A stretch of 22,772 bases of DNA from a virus, in the IMG/VR virus record IMGVR_UViG_3300046468_000503, positions 1 to 22,772 of that record; one strand, given 5' to 3'. Under the pieces are notes generated by a model. It made no database searches. It was not told the origin of the DNA and saw only the letters and a program-made list of their open reading frames with translations. This document shows positions 16,152 to 21,756 of the stretch, piece after piece; position 1 is the first letter of the stretch; each line of letters opens with the position of its first letter. A program made the position numbers and the translations under genes.

Positions 16152-17375
16152 TTATGATGTAGCGTGCTTTAGAACGCGCATTGCTTCCGCTAATACAACC
16201 TCACCACCAACACGGCGACGAGCGATATAACGCACGTTACCAACTGATGCTTGTGAGTATGGGTCACGTAGAACTGATAAAGCTACACGATCAACAACCA
16301 TGTATCCGCGACGGAAATCTCCGAAGAATACTGATTTTGCACCAGAAGCCGCATCAGCAACATCAGGACACTCAAGATATGGTGAACCTAAGATTGTGTT
16401 TGGCAAGCCAGACTGACCAGAGAAACCAGTTTGGAAAATATACTGACCAGCAGTATCTTTCAACTTACGGATTATACCTAGCGTTGCACGATTCATTAAG
16501 AATGTAGCATTGTTTGCATAATCAGTTTTAAGGCCATGAACCAAATCCATTAGGTTATCTGTAGAGATAGCCGCCGAAGCCGCACCTGTAGCTGTGTGTG
16601 CTACTGTGTTGCCATTAGCAATACCTGTTGGTTTGTTTGTGCCATTACCAGCAATGAACGCCGCGCCTTCTGCTTTTGCAAACTGTTCAGCAAATTCTTG
16701 GTTCATTTCAGCTTCAAGATTGAAAACACTATCTTCAAGTAACTGACCAGAAATATCTACAAGAGCATACATTTCATGAGTTGGGATAGTATTCAAAGAA
16801 GTTGTGTAACCAGTTGTCTCTGCGCGAGTACCAGTTTCAGCAGTCCAAGCCGCCGCAAATGATGCAGTTTTGCTTGGAACTTCAATTTCTTTATTTGAAG
16901 TTTGACGAACACGAGCAACAGAACGTACAGGAGAAATCTCAGTAATTACCTTGATTAACTCGTCTACATACTCAGCTGGTGCTAAGTTACCAGCAGTAGC
17001 CGCAGTGCCAACAGTCAAAGCTTTCACTTCTTCTGGTGCCATATTCTGCTCACCTTTACGCATGAAGCTGTCCCAAGCCTTAACAGCCATGTCAACTTCT
17101 TTAGCTTCCATCATGTTTGCTGGACGCTTTAGCATAGTTTCGATTTCATTTAATTTTGCTTCGAAACCTTCCGCGTGCTTTTTTTGCTGTGTTAAAGACT
17201 GATTAATGTCTTCAAATTTGTCCATATCGGCTTCGATACGTGCAAGTTTAGCTTCAGTTTCGCCATCAGCAGAACCTTTAGATTCAATTTGTGCCAAACG
17301 ATCATCATTTACTTTTTTAAATTCTTCAAAAGCACCTGACATCGCTTCTACGGCTGTTTTTACTTGATCTTCCAT
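16152..17375 (-). CDS. Major capsid protein (HK97 fold)
   Basis: This 407-aa protein has the full HK97 capsid layout. Residues 1-95 form a charged, coiled-coil scaffolding domain (delta domain) that the prohead protease should remove; a proteolysis site in the 110-125 region is inferred. The capsid fold begins near GTAATAGNLAPAEYVDELIK (123-142). Signatures include ISGQLLEDS (208-216), FIAGNGTNKPTGI (240-252), LGSPYLE (329-335), and FFGDFRRGYMVVDR (350-363). It forms the head shell. Upstream GGAAAGGG gives a ribosome site, and the gene is 18 bp after the protease gene. Confidence 0.95.
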   Translation of the reverse strand: MEDQVKTAVEAMSGAFEEFKKVNDDRLAQIESKGSADGETEAKLARIEADMDKFEDINQSLTQQKKHAEGFEAKLNEIETMLKRPANMMEAKEVDMAVKAWDSFMRKGEQNMAPEEVKALTVGTAATAGNLAPAEYVDELIKVITEISPVRSVARVRQTSNKEIEVPSKTASFAAAWTAETGTRAETTGYTTSLNTIPTHEMYALVDISGQLLEDSVFNLEAEMNQEFAEQFAKAEGAAFIAGNGTNKPTGIANGNTVAHTATGAASAAISTDNLMDLVHGLKTDYANNATFLMNRATLGIIRKLKDTAGQYIFQTGFSGQSGLPNTILGSPYLECPDVADAASGAKSVFFGDFRRGYMVVDRVALSVLRDPYSQASVGNVRYIARRRVGGEVVLAEAMRVLKHATS

Positions 17376-17393
17376 TTGGTAGACCCTTTCCGT

Positions 17394-18110
17394 TTAAGTT
17401 TTAAGGATGTTGGTAAGGCTAGTGATAGCCTCAAGGACTTTAGGCGTTTCCTCTTTTACAGCATCCCGCTGTTCAAGTGCCTTGGAAACGGCTGTTGCCG
17501 CCGCCTTTGCTTCATTGCGTGATAGGTTTCCTTCATCCCGAAGAAAAGTCTCCCATTCACGAACGGAGCGTTCTGTGCCTTTAACCTGTTGAACCCTTGC
17601 GCGTGGGTTCATTGGAAAAGTAACAGCAGAAATTTCCATCAAATCGACTGATTTAAGTCTGCGAGTTTTGCCTTTCTCGTCGTAATCGACATATTTAGGC
17701 TCTACACGGTATCCTATAGATAATCCATCAAGTGCGCCCATCTTCATAAGCTCATGCACCTCACGGCCTCTCTGAGTACCCATAGCGAGCCGACCCTTGA
17801 CCTTTAAGCCACGATCATCTTCGATTATTTCATCGAATACGCCAATAGGCTCGTCTGATTTGTGTTGATATAATAATTTAACGGCCTTTGCGCCTTTGCG
17901 TCCGATTGATTTAGCAAACGCACCCTTTTCAATAACATCGCCACCTAAGTCTTTATTACCGAAAATAGACCCATATCCAGAAAATTCACCTTCATTTTCT
18001 TCGTTATCTTGTGCCTTAATTTCAAAAGATACATCAACGCGACCATCTTCGAACTTAGTTTCAAGACCAGAGGGTGTTATCTCTTGGTCAATTTGGTTTG
18101 CGTCATCCAT
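17394..18110 (-). CDS. Prohead protease (HK97 family)
   Basis: This 238-aa herpesvirus-assemblin-like serine protease matures the prohead. Visible catalytic residues are His83 (LLYQHKSD), Ser131 (GALDGLSIGYRV) and probably Glu159 (LMEISAVTFPMNPRA). GEFSGYGSIFGN (about 41-52) is the usual N-terminal strand. After the protease domain (ending about residue 175) a charged helical tail (REWETFLRDE, LSRNEAKAAA) follows, seen in many phage relatives. I chose the ATG at 18110 because AAGAGGT lies about 6 nt upstream. An in-frame ATG seven codons earlier (18131) has no ribosome site, but it cannot be excluded. Confidence 0.92.
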   Translation of the reverse strand: MDDANQIDQEITPSGLETKFEDGRVDVSFEIKAQDNEENEGEFSGYGSIFGNKDLGGDVIEKGAFAKSIGRKGAKAVKLLYQHKSDEPIGVFDEIIEDDRGLKVKGRLAMGTQRGREVHELMKMGALDGLSIGYRVEPKYVDYDEKGKTRRLKSVDLMEISAVTFPMNPRARVQQVKGTERSVREWETFLRDEGNLSRNEAKAAATAVSKALEQRDAVKEETPKVLEAITSLTNILKT

Positions 18111-18219
18111 ACTCTGACCTCTTACTTTCATTTAAACTTATATATCATCTGATATTTTCGTTTATTATTTAAATAGTTTTAAATCACACTGACTAAAACT
18201 TAGAAACATATATAGCACA

Positions 18220-18248
18220 AGTATAGAGTATTTTAAATCGTTTGTTAA
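18220..18248 (-). promoter_or_regulatory. Sigma70-type promoter before protease-capsid genes
   Basis: On the minus strand TTAACA (18243-18248) and TATACT (18220-18225) are separated by 17 bp, matching five of six bases at each hexamer. It begins at the stop codon of the MuF-like gene and precedes an 85-110-bp AT-rich leader to the protease gene. That would give the head genes their own transcript independent of upstream genes. Confidence 0.55.
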
Positions 18249-19036
18249 TCCCTTTCATCAAGGACACTATCTTCTGGTGTTATATATAATAAAACGCATC
18301 TACAGTTTATCACATTTGCCGCGCCACCTCTTGGGTCAGCTGGCCTAGACATTAATCTAGTTCCAAAATCACTAGGAACTTCAAAGTCATCGTCCATAGG
18401 TACTATTTTTCCATTCATCTGCGCATGATTACTTCTAGTTCTATCATCAGATACAGAAACCCATTGCTTTTGTAGATCAGGTAAATTTAAAGATTTTGCC
18501 ACACTGTGATTAGCATAACTTGCGGCATTATGTGTTTCAGTTCTCGCTATGGTTGCTGATCTTAATTGTGTGTACTGCCCTCTGGTAGACTGATAAATTG
18601 CGTCTGCAACAAATGCCACGCCCATTGCTTCTGCATCTGCCATGAGCATTACTTCAACAAGTTTTTTTCTAGTTGTGTCCGATATTTTCTTAACAGCCAT
18701 AAGGCCAAAAAGACGCATATAGTCTCTAATCAAAACCTCAAATTGGCTATCTTGCTTTTGGTTTCTTAACATTCTAAGCCCAAATTCTTCGATAACAGCT
18801 CGATAATGTGGCTCTAATATTTTTAGCAATCTACCTTCAATTAAATTCCCAGATAGCTCAATAGACCTACGCTCAGTATATTCACGCCTAGCTATATCAC
18901 CAATTTTTGCAAATTCTGTCACTAAAAGTAGCGTTAGCTTACGTTCAAAAGATTGTCTTAATCTGTTTTGTTCAGCTATTTCACGTCTGGCATTGTACCT
19001 AGTGCCACCTAATTTCTTTACTTCATACTTTGCCAT
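18245..19036 (-). CDS. Phage head morphogenesis protein (SPP1 gp7 / MuF-like)
   Basis: This 263-aa minor head protein has a helical N-terminal part and the C-terminal MuF signature: ATIARTETHNAASYA (161-175), WVSVSDDRTRSNHAQMNGK (192-210) and a Cys-His-like end, ADPRGGAANVINCRC (233-247). Such proteins associate with the portal and travel in the head. AAGAGGTGG sits about 6 nt before the ATG. In most phages the gene directly follows the portal gene. Here about 2.7 kb of other genes separates the two, and it is instead downstream of the small minus-strand accessory genes. Confidence 0.88.
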   Translation of the reverse strand: MAKYEVKKLGGTRYNARREIAEQNRLRQSFERKLTLLLVTEFAKIGDIARREYTERRSIELSGNLIEGRLLKILEPHYRAVIEEFGLRMLRNQKQDSQFEVLIRDYMRLFGLMAVKKISDTTRKKLVEVMLMADAEAMGVAFVADAIYQSTRGQYTQLRSATIARTETHNAASYANHSVAKSLNLPDLQKQWVSVSDDRTRSNHAQMNGKIVPMDDDFEVPSDFGTRLMSRPADPRGGAANVINCRCVLLYITPEDSVLDERD

Positions 19037-19073
19037 AGTCCACCTCTTTGTGTAGACTATAGCATTTTGTTAT

Positions 19074-19163
19074 TTATATCACCATCAATTTATCAATATT
19101 TAAACCAGCTAGTACCATAAGTGCTGTAAATACTATTGCTATGAACCAATCATCCCTACTCAT
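19074..19163 (-). CDS. 29-aa single-helix membrane microprotein
   Basis: A 30-codon frame starts in an ATGA overlap with the stop of the 87-aa gene upstream and encodes MSRDDWFIAIVFTALMVLAG followed by LNIDKLMVI. Residues 6-20 form one hydrophobic helix with charged residues on either side. The GAGGATGA stretch just upstream could serve as ribosome site. The coupling, length and clear membrane segment argue for a real gene, although a frame this short could arise by chance. Function is unknown; a small regulator of the envelope or of lysis is possible. Confidence 0.5.
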   Translation of the reverse strand: MSRDDWFIAIVFTALMVLAGLNIDKLMVI

Positions 19164-19423
19164 AATTCATCCTCTTCTTTATCACGCCCAAAATATCCTA
19201 GATTAAACCATTTCCCATTATCTGCTAGGGGAGTGATACCACCTTCTGGACCAGCTATATATCTATAATGACATCCTTTCATTTTAATTGGTGAGAATTG
19301 AAAATATCCTCTTTCACTACCAAGCCGTCTGATCATTCTAGTTGCGTGGTCAGCTATTTCTTGACCAGTATAATTTTCATCTGGTTCTTGAAGCTCAATC
19401 CATACATTCATTGTTGGTTTCAT
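19160..19423 (-). CDS. 87-aa protein of unknown function
   Basis: This is a small acidic-ended protein with MNVWIELQEPDENYTGQEIA at the N-terminus, a helical RMIRRLGSERG segment, then FQFSPIKMKGCHYRYIAGPE, ending in GYFGRDKEEDEL. I do not recognise a family. It is the second gene of the minus accessory operon, preceded by a hairpin leader and GAGAGGA 8 nt before the ATG. The same leader type precedes the second gene of the divergent plus operon, although the two proteins show no obvious similarity. Confidence 0.6.
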   Translation of the reverse strand: MKPTMNVWIELQEPDENYTGQEIADHATRMIRRLGSERGYFQFSPIKMKGCHYRYIAGPEGGITPLADNGKWFNLGYFGRDKEEDEL

Positions 19424-19470
19424 TTTATTGTCCTCTCAAATTTAAGTTGCCCTAGCCGTTATGGCTAGAG
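19421..19470 (-). promoter_or_regulatory. Hairpin-RBS leader, copy A (minus operon)
   Basis: On the minus strand an eight-pair stem (arms 19463-19470 and 19450-19457, one U-G pair, loop AUAAC) is followed by an AT spacer, GAGAGGA and the ATG. The block TAACGGCTAGGG and the GAGAGGA element are identical, at the same distance, to copy B on the plus strand. It may act as attenuator, RNA-processing site or translational control element. Confidence 0.65.
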
Positions 19471-19477
19471 CTGTTTA

Positions 19478-19795
19478 TTAAAAAAATGGCTCCCACCATT
19501 CACCATTTAATCTGCCAACATTAGTTGGCCGCTGTATTATAGTTTGCTTAATACCATCGCACTCACTATGTTCTTTGACCCTTGCTAGGCAGTCAATCAA
19601 AGTACCCTTTTTACCCCAACATTGTGTACCTTTGTAGATAACAATATTATTATTATTATCGCGGCAAATATTAACGTATTTTGTTCCTTGATAAACGTGC
19701 TGTACTGTCAGTTCGAAACGTTGACGCTCATTAACAATACCCACATAGTCAGATTTACTATCAGATTCTTTTGAACATGATTTAGTTTTTTCCAA
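19478..19795 (-). CDS. 105-aa phage protein with VKEH...IKQTIIQRP motif, TTG start
   Basis: The C-terminal half holds LARVKEHSECDGIKQTIIQR (70-89), a segment found in many phage proteins of replication or accessory regions (consensus like V-K-x-H-x-E-Y-x-G-x-K-Q-T-x-x-x-R-P), which I believe has an OB-fold-like nucleic-acid-binding character. That assignment is tentative. The central part includes NNNNIVIYKGTQCWGKKG. The start codon is TTG, chosen because AAAGGAGG lies 8 nt upstream and no later Met occurs in the protein. It is the first gene of the minus operon, under a perfect consensus promoter. Confidence 0.7.
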   Translation of the reverse strand: MEKTKSCSKESDSKSDYVGIVNERQRFELTVQHVYQGTKYVNICRDNNNNIVIYKGTQCWGKKGTLIDCLARVKEHSECDGIKQTIIQRPTNVGRLNGEWWEPFF

Positions 19796-19829
19796 TCTCT
19801 TGTCCTCCTTTCATTAGTCTAATAATAAC

Positions 19830-19858
19830 ATTATAATCTATTTAACATTTAATGTCAA
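19830..19858 (-). promoter_or_regulatory. Perfect-consensus sigma70 promoter, minus strand
   Basis: TTGACA (19853-19858) and TATAAT (19830-19835) lie 17 bp apart, a full match to the sigma70 consensus. Transcription would start near 19823 and read the three small genes and then the MuF-like gene. An 11-bp inverted repeat ATTAGTCTAAT (19813-19823) begins at the predicted start point, and ACATTTAATGT (19845-19855) overlaps the -35. Both could be operators. Confidence 0.85.
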
Positions 19859-19933
19859 TACCTAAAATTATACTTATTTTAACATTTATAAATAGTTTAT
19901 ATATTTTGTTAATGATAATATATATTTTGGGGC

Positions 19934-19962
19934 TTTACTTAACATTCGAATCATGCTATAAT
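19934..19962 (+). promoter_or_regulatory. Extended -10 sigma70 promoter, plus strand
   Basis: TTTACT (19934-19939), a 17-bp spacer and TATAAT (19957-19962) with an upstream TGC (extended -10). The start is predicted near 19969, about 24 nt before the first plus-strand gene. The promoter is back to back with the minus-strand one. Confidence 0.75.
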
Positions 19963-19978
19963 CTAATTATATTAGATT
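19960..19978. promoter_or_regulatory. Palindromic operator candidate at the plus promoter start
   Basis: AATCTAAT-TAT-ATTAGATT is a perfect inverted repeat of 8-bp arms around three bases, lying over the end of the -10 and the predicted start point. The position is classic for a repressor site. It could also form a 5' RNA hairpin. Its CTAAT/ATTAG half sites recur in the inverted repeat at the minus promoter start. Confidence 0.5.
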
Positions 19979-19992
19979 GAAAGGACACTAAT

Positions 19993-20388
19993 ATGGTTGA
20001 TTTTATTTATAACGATGGCGGACGTATCGCATCAGGTCGCAGAGGCATAGCTGGTGATTGTGCAGTACGTGCAATGGCGATTGCTTTAGGGCTGGACTAC
20101 GATGCTTGCTATAAAGAAATAGCACAGGCCAATAAAGATAATGGTCGCGCTAAGTCTGTTCGTCACGGCGTTATGAAAGACGTTTATGGCGCAGTTTTAA
20201 AGCGTCATGGGTGGGTTTGGCATTCAGCGCCAAAGTTTAAGCATGTTAAGGCTAGAGCCGAAGATATGCCTGATGGTGTTGTTATTGCCAGACAAGCAAG
20301 GCACTTTGTTGCTGTTGTTGATGGAGCTGTTCACGACATATGGAACTGCTCTCACAAAATGGTCTACGGTTACTGGGCTAAAGCTTAA
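19993..20388 (+). CDS. Papain-like-fold candidate, GDC...H...D protein of phage type
   Basis: This 131-aa protein has MVDFIYNDGGR at the N-terminus, AGDCAVRAMAIALGLDYDAC (20-39), RHFVAVVDGAVHD (103-115), and the end YGYW. This matches a widespread phage and plasmid group with GDCVxRAIAIAT ... HYxAVIDGxxHDTYD ... VYGYW. Cys23, His104 and Asp115 are placed like a papain-type cysteine peptidase or transglutaminase triad. Activity is inferred, not established. The protein is shorter than the relatives I know. AAAGGA lies 7 nt before the ATG. It is the first gene of the plus operon, with its own strong promoter and palindrome. Confidence 0.72.
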   Translation: MVDFIYNDGGRIASGRRGIAGDCAVRAMAIALGLDYDACYKEIAQANKDNGRAKSVRHGVMKDVYGAVLKRHGWVWHSAPKFKHVKARAEDMPDGVVIARQARHFVAVVDGAVHDIWNCSHKMVYGYWAKA

Positions 20389-20397
20389 AACCAAAAG

Positions 20398-20448
20398 CCC
20401 TAGCTGGTAACGGCTAGGGTTAATTTAATACGAGAGGATAAGAATATG
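20398..20448 (+). promoter_or_regulatory. Hairpin-RBS leader, copy B (plus operon)
   Basis: CCCTAGC (20398-20404) pairs with GCTAGGG (20413-20419), plus one inner U-G pair, followed by an AT spacer, GAGAGGA and the ATG at 20446. Compared with copy A the 3' arm is identical and the 5' arm differs by two C/U changes that keep pairing. The stem is followed by TTAATTTAATA, so weak termination between gene 1 and gene 2 is also possible. Confidence 0.65.
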
Positions 20449-20763
20449 AGAAGTATAACCACACATTTTGAATATGCTTTTAGGTATGGAATTCAGAATA
20501 AAAAGAGCTGGCATTTAGGTAAGCCAGTTGAAACAAGGCTTAATTTTATCATTTGGAAATACATGTATATAGATAATCCATGTGGATTTACTTCTGAACA
20601 GGTTAATTTGGCAATAAAACAAAACCTTGAAAGAAGCATTGGTAAATTTAAAGGTAAATGTATTGAGCAAGTCGAATTGCATTACCTTGGCAAAGATATA
20701 CAAGAAGACCTAGATGCAAGAGGTGAGACTTTTGATGATTTTTTGAATTGGGGTTTATTATGA
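20446..20763 (+). CDS. 105-aa protein of unknown function
   Basis: An aromatic-rich N-terminus (MRSITTHFEYAFRYGIQNKK, then WHLGKPVETR) is followed by FIIWKYMYIDNPCGFTSEQV and a helical FKGKCIEQVELHYLGKDIQE region, ending DDFLNWGLL. I recognise no family. The protein is basic at the start and acidic at the end, without membrane segments. It is preceded by the hairpin-RBS leader and GAGAGGA. The next gene overlaps its stop as ATGA. Confidence 0.6.
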   Translation: MRSITTHFEYAFRYGIQNKKSWHLGKPVETRLNFIIWKYMYIDNPCGFTSEQVNLAIKQNLERSIGKFKGKCIEQVELHYLGKDIQEDLDARGETFDDFLNWGLL

Positions 20764-20990
20764 CATATAAAAAAGATTCAGTAATAAATTTCAAATGCTT
20801 TGAAATAAGCAGAGTGCCATCCCTTAGAGAGAAAGGTTATGGTATTTTAAAGCATACAATTATAGCTCATTACGTGCATCACGATGTTAATCGCAGTAGG
20901 TACATTTTCTTTCGTAAGGTTAATGAATGTAGGGGATTTGACAAAATTGTAGCTTCACTTTCTTTTAAAGACTACACCGTAAAGATTTAG
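20760..20990 (+). CDS. 76-aa protein of unknown function
   Basis: The ATG at 20760 overlaps the preceding stop (ATGA), and I prefer it over an in-frame TTG at 20748. The protein starts MTYKKDSVINFKCFEISRVP, continues with GYGILKHTIIAHYVHHDVNR and ends in KIVASLSFKDYTVKI. It is small, basic and probably alpha/beta. No family is recognised. Coupling to its neighbour suggests that the two are made together. Confidence 0.55.
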   Translation: MTYKKDSVINFKCFEISRVPSLREKGYGILKHTIIAHYVHHDVNRSRYIFFRKVNECRGFDKIVASLSFKDYTVKI

Positions 20991-20994
20991 TAAT

Positions 20995-21204
20995 ATGCAA
21001 ACCAAAAAGAATTCCGCTTTAGAGGCAGTAACTAACATAATCATAGGGTATCTTATAAGCGTTACCTCTAACTGGTTAATACTGCCTTTATTTGGCTACA
21101 ATGTAACCTTATTAGATAGTTTTGGCATAGGTTTAGCATTTACATTCGTTAGCTTAATAAGAAGTTATTTGTTGCGCCGCATTTTCAATAAATATGATGC
21201 CTAA
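20995..21204 (+). CDS. Small two-helix membrane protein (DUF7220-like)
   Basis: This 69-aa protein has SALEAVTNIIIGYLISVTSN (residues 7-26), PLFGYNVTLLDSFGIGLAFT (31-50) and SLIRSYLLRRIFNKY at the end. Two hydrophobic helices (about 13-30 and 38-57) are connected by a short loop, with a basic C-terminus. The S-x-L-E-A ... N ... G-Y and F-T-x-x-S-L-x-R-S-Y-x-L-R-R-x-F pattern matches a family of small proteins in phages and alphaproteobacteria that I know as DUF7220 (name from memory). Function is unknown. It overlaps the following GNAT gene by 11 bp. Confidence 0.75.
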   Translation: MQTKKNSALEAVTNIIIGYLISVTSNWLILPLFGYNVTLLDSFGIGLAFTFVSLIRSYLLRRIFNKYDA

Positions 21205-21748
21205 TATAGAAAAAACAATCGTAAGAGAAGCAAAGTTACAAGACGTTAAATATGTTATAAGTCTCAGTAAAAAAGAGAGCCTTAGTTTAGGGTTCATTCC
21301 TAAAATGGCGTATGAGGCGGCTATCACTGGAATTAAAACTGGTAAAAGATGGTCGCCTGTTTGCAATGACAAATTATTTGTATGCACTGTAAATGATGAT
21401 CTTGTTGGATTTTGTCTGGCCAGTTTTGGTAAAAGAAACGCTATATATAGAAAAGGAAAGATTGCACAGATATGTCTTCAAGAAGATGCTAGAAAGTTTG
21501 AGCGAGGACGGTTGTTATTAAATAGTGTTGTCCAATGGGGTTTATCTATAGGAACATTATCGTTTGATGCTGGTTGCGCTGATGATTTAGAAAGTAACTT
21601 TTTCTGGCAAGCTATGGGCTGGGAGATGGCAAGCACTAGATTAGGTATAGGCCATAAAAATACTTGGGTGCAAACCAGTAAAAGAAAAATTAATATATAT
21701 AATTATGACCCCAACTGGTTAGTTGGCCTTATGAGGTCACAAAAATAA
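21194..21748 (+). CDS. GNAT-family N-acetyltransferase (phage type)
   Basis: This 184-aa protein opens with TIVREAKLQDVKYVISLSKK (8-27) and ESLSLGFIPKMAYEAAI (28-44), both typical of a GNAT group seen in phages and bacteria. The acetyl-CoA motif is IAQICLQEDARKFERGRLLL (90-109), with R-x-x-x-R-G-R in the pyrophosphate loop. NFFWQAMGWEMA (135-146) is the C-terminal strand-helix. A second ATG directly follows the first (21197). The gene ends 8 bp from the converging portal gene. Unlike the GNAT in the tail operon, it is longer and of a different type. Substrate unknown. Confidence 0.8.
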   Translation: MMPNIEKTIVREAKLQDVKYVISLSKKESLSLGFIPKMAYEAAITGIKTGKRWSPVCNDKLFVCTVNDDLVGFCLASFGKRNAIYRKGKIAQICLQEDARKFERGRLLLNSVVQWGLSIGTLSFDAGCADDLESNFFWQAMGWEMASTRLGIGHKNTWVQTSKRKINIYNYDPNWLVGLMRSQK

Positions 21749-21756
21749 CAATATTT

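Noticed and set aside
20748-20762. TTG at 20748 as start of the 76-aa protein
   Set aside because: The ATG at 20760 forms an ATGA overlap with the preceding stop. No better ribosome site supports the TTG.
19074-21756. Accessory island as an insertion sequence or integron-like mobile element
   Set aside because: No transposase, recombinase, terminal inverted repeat or flanking direct repeat is visible at its borders.
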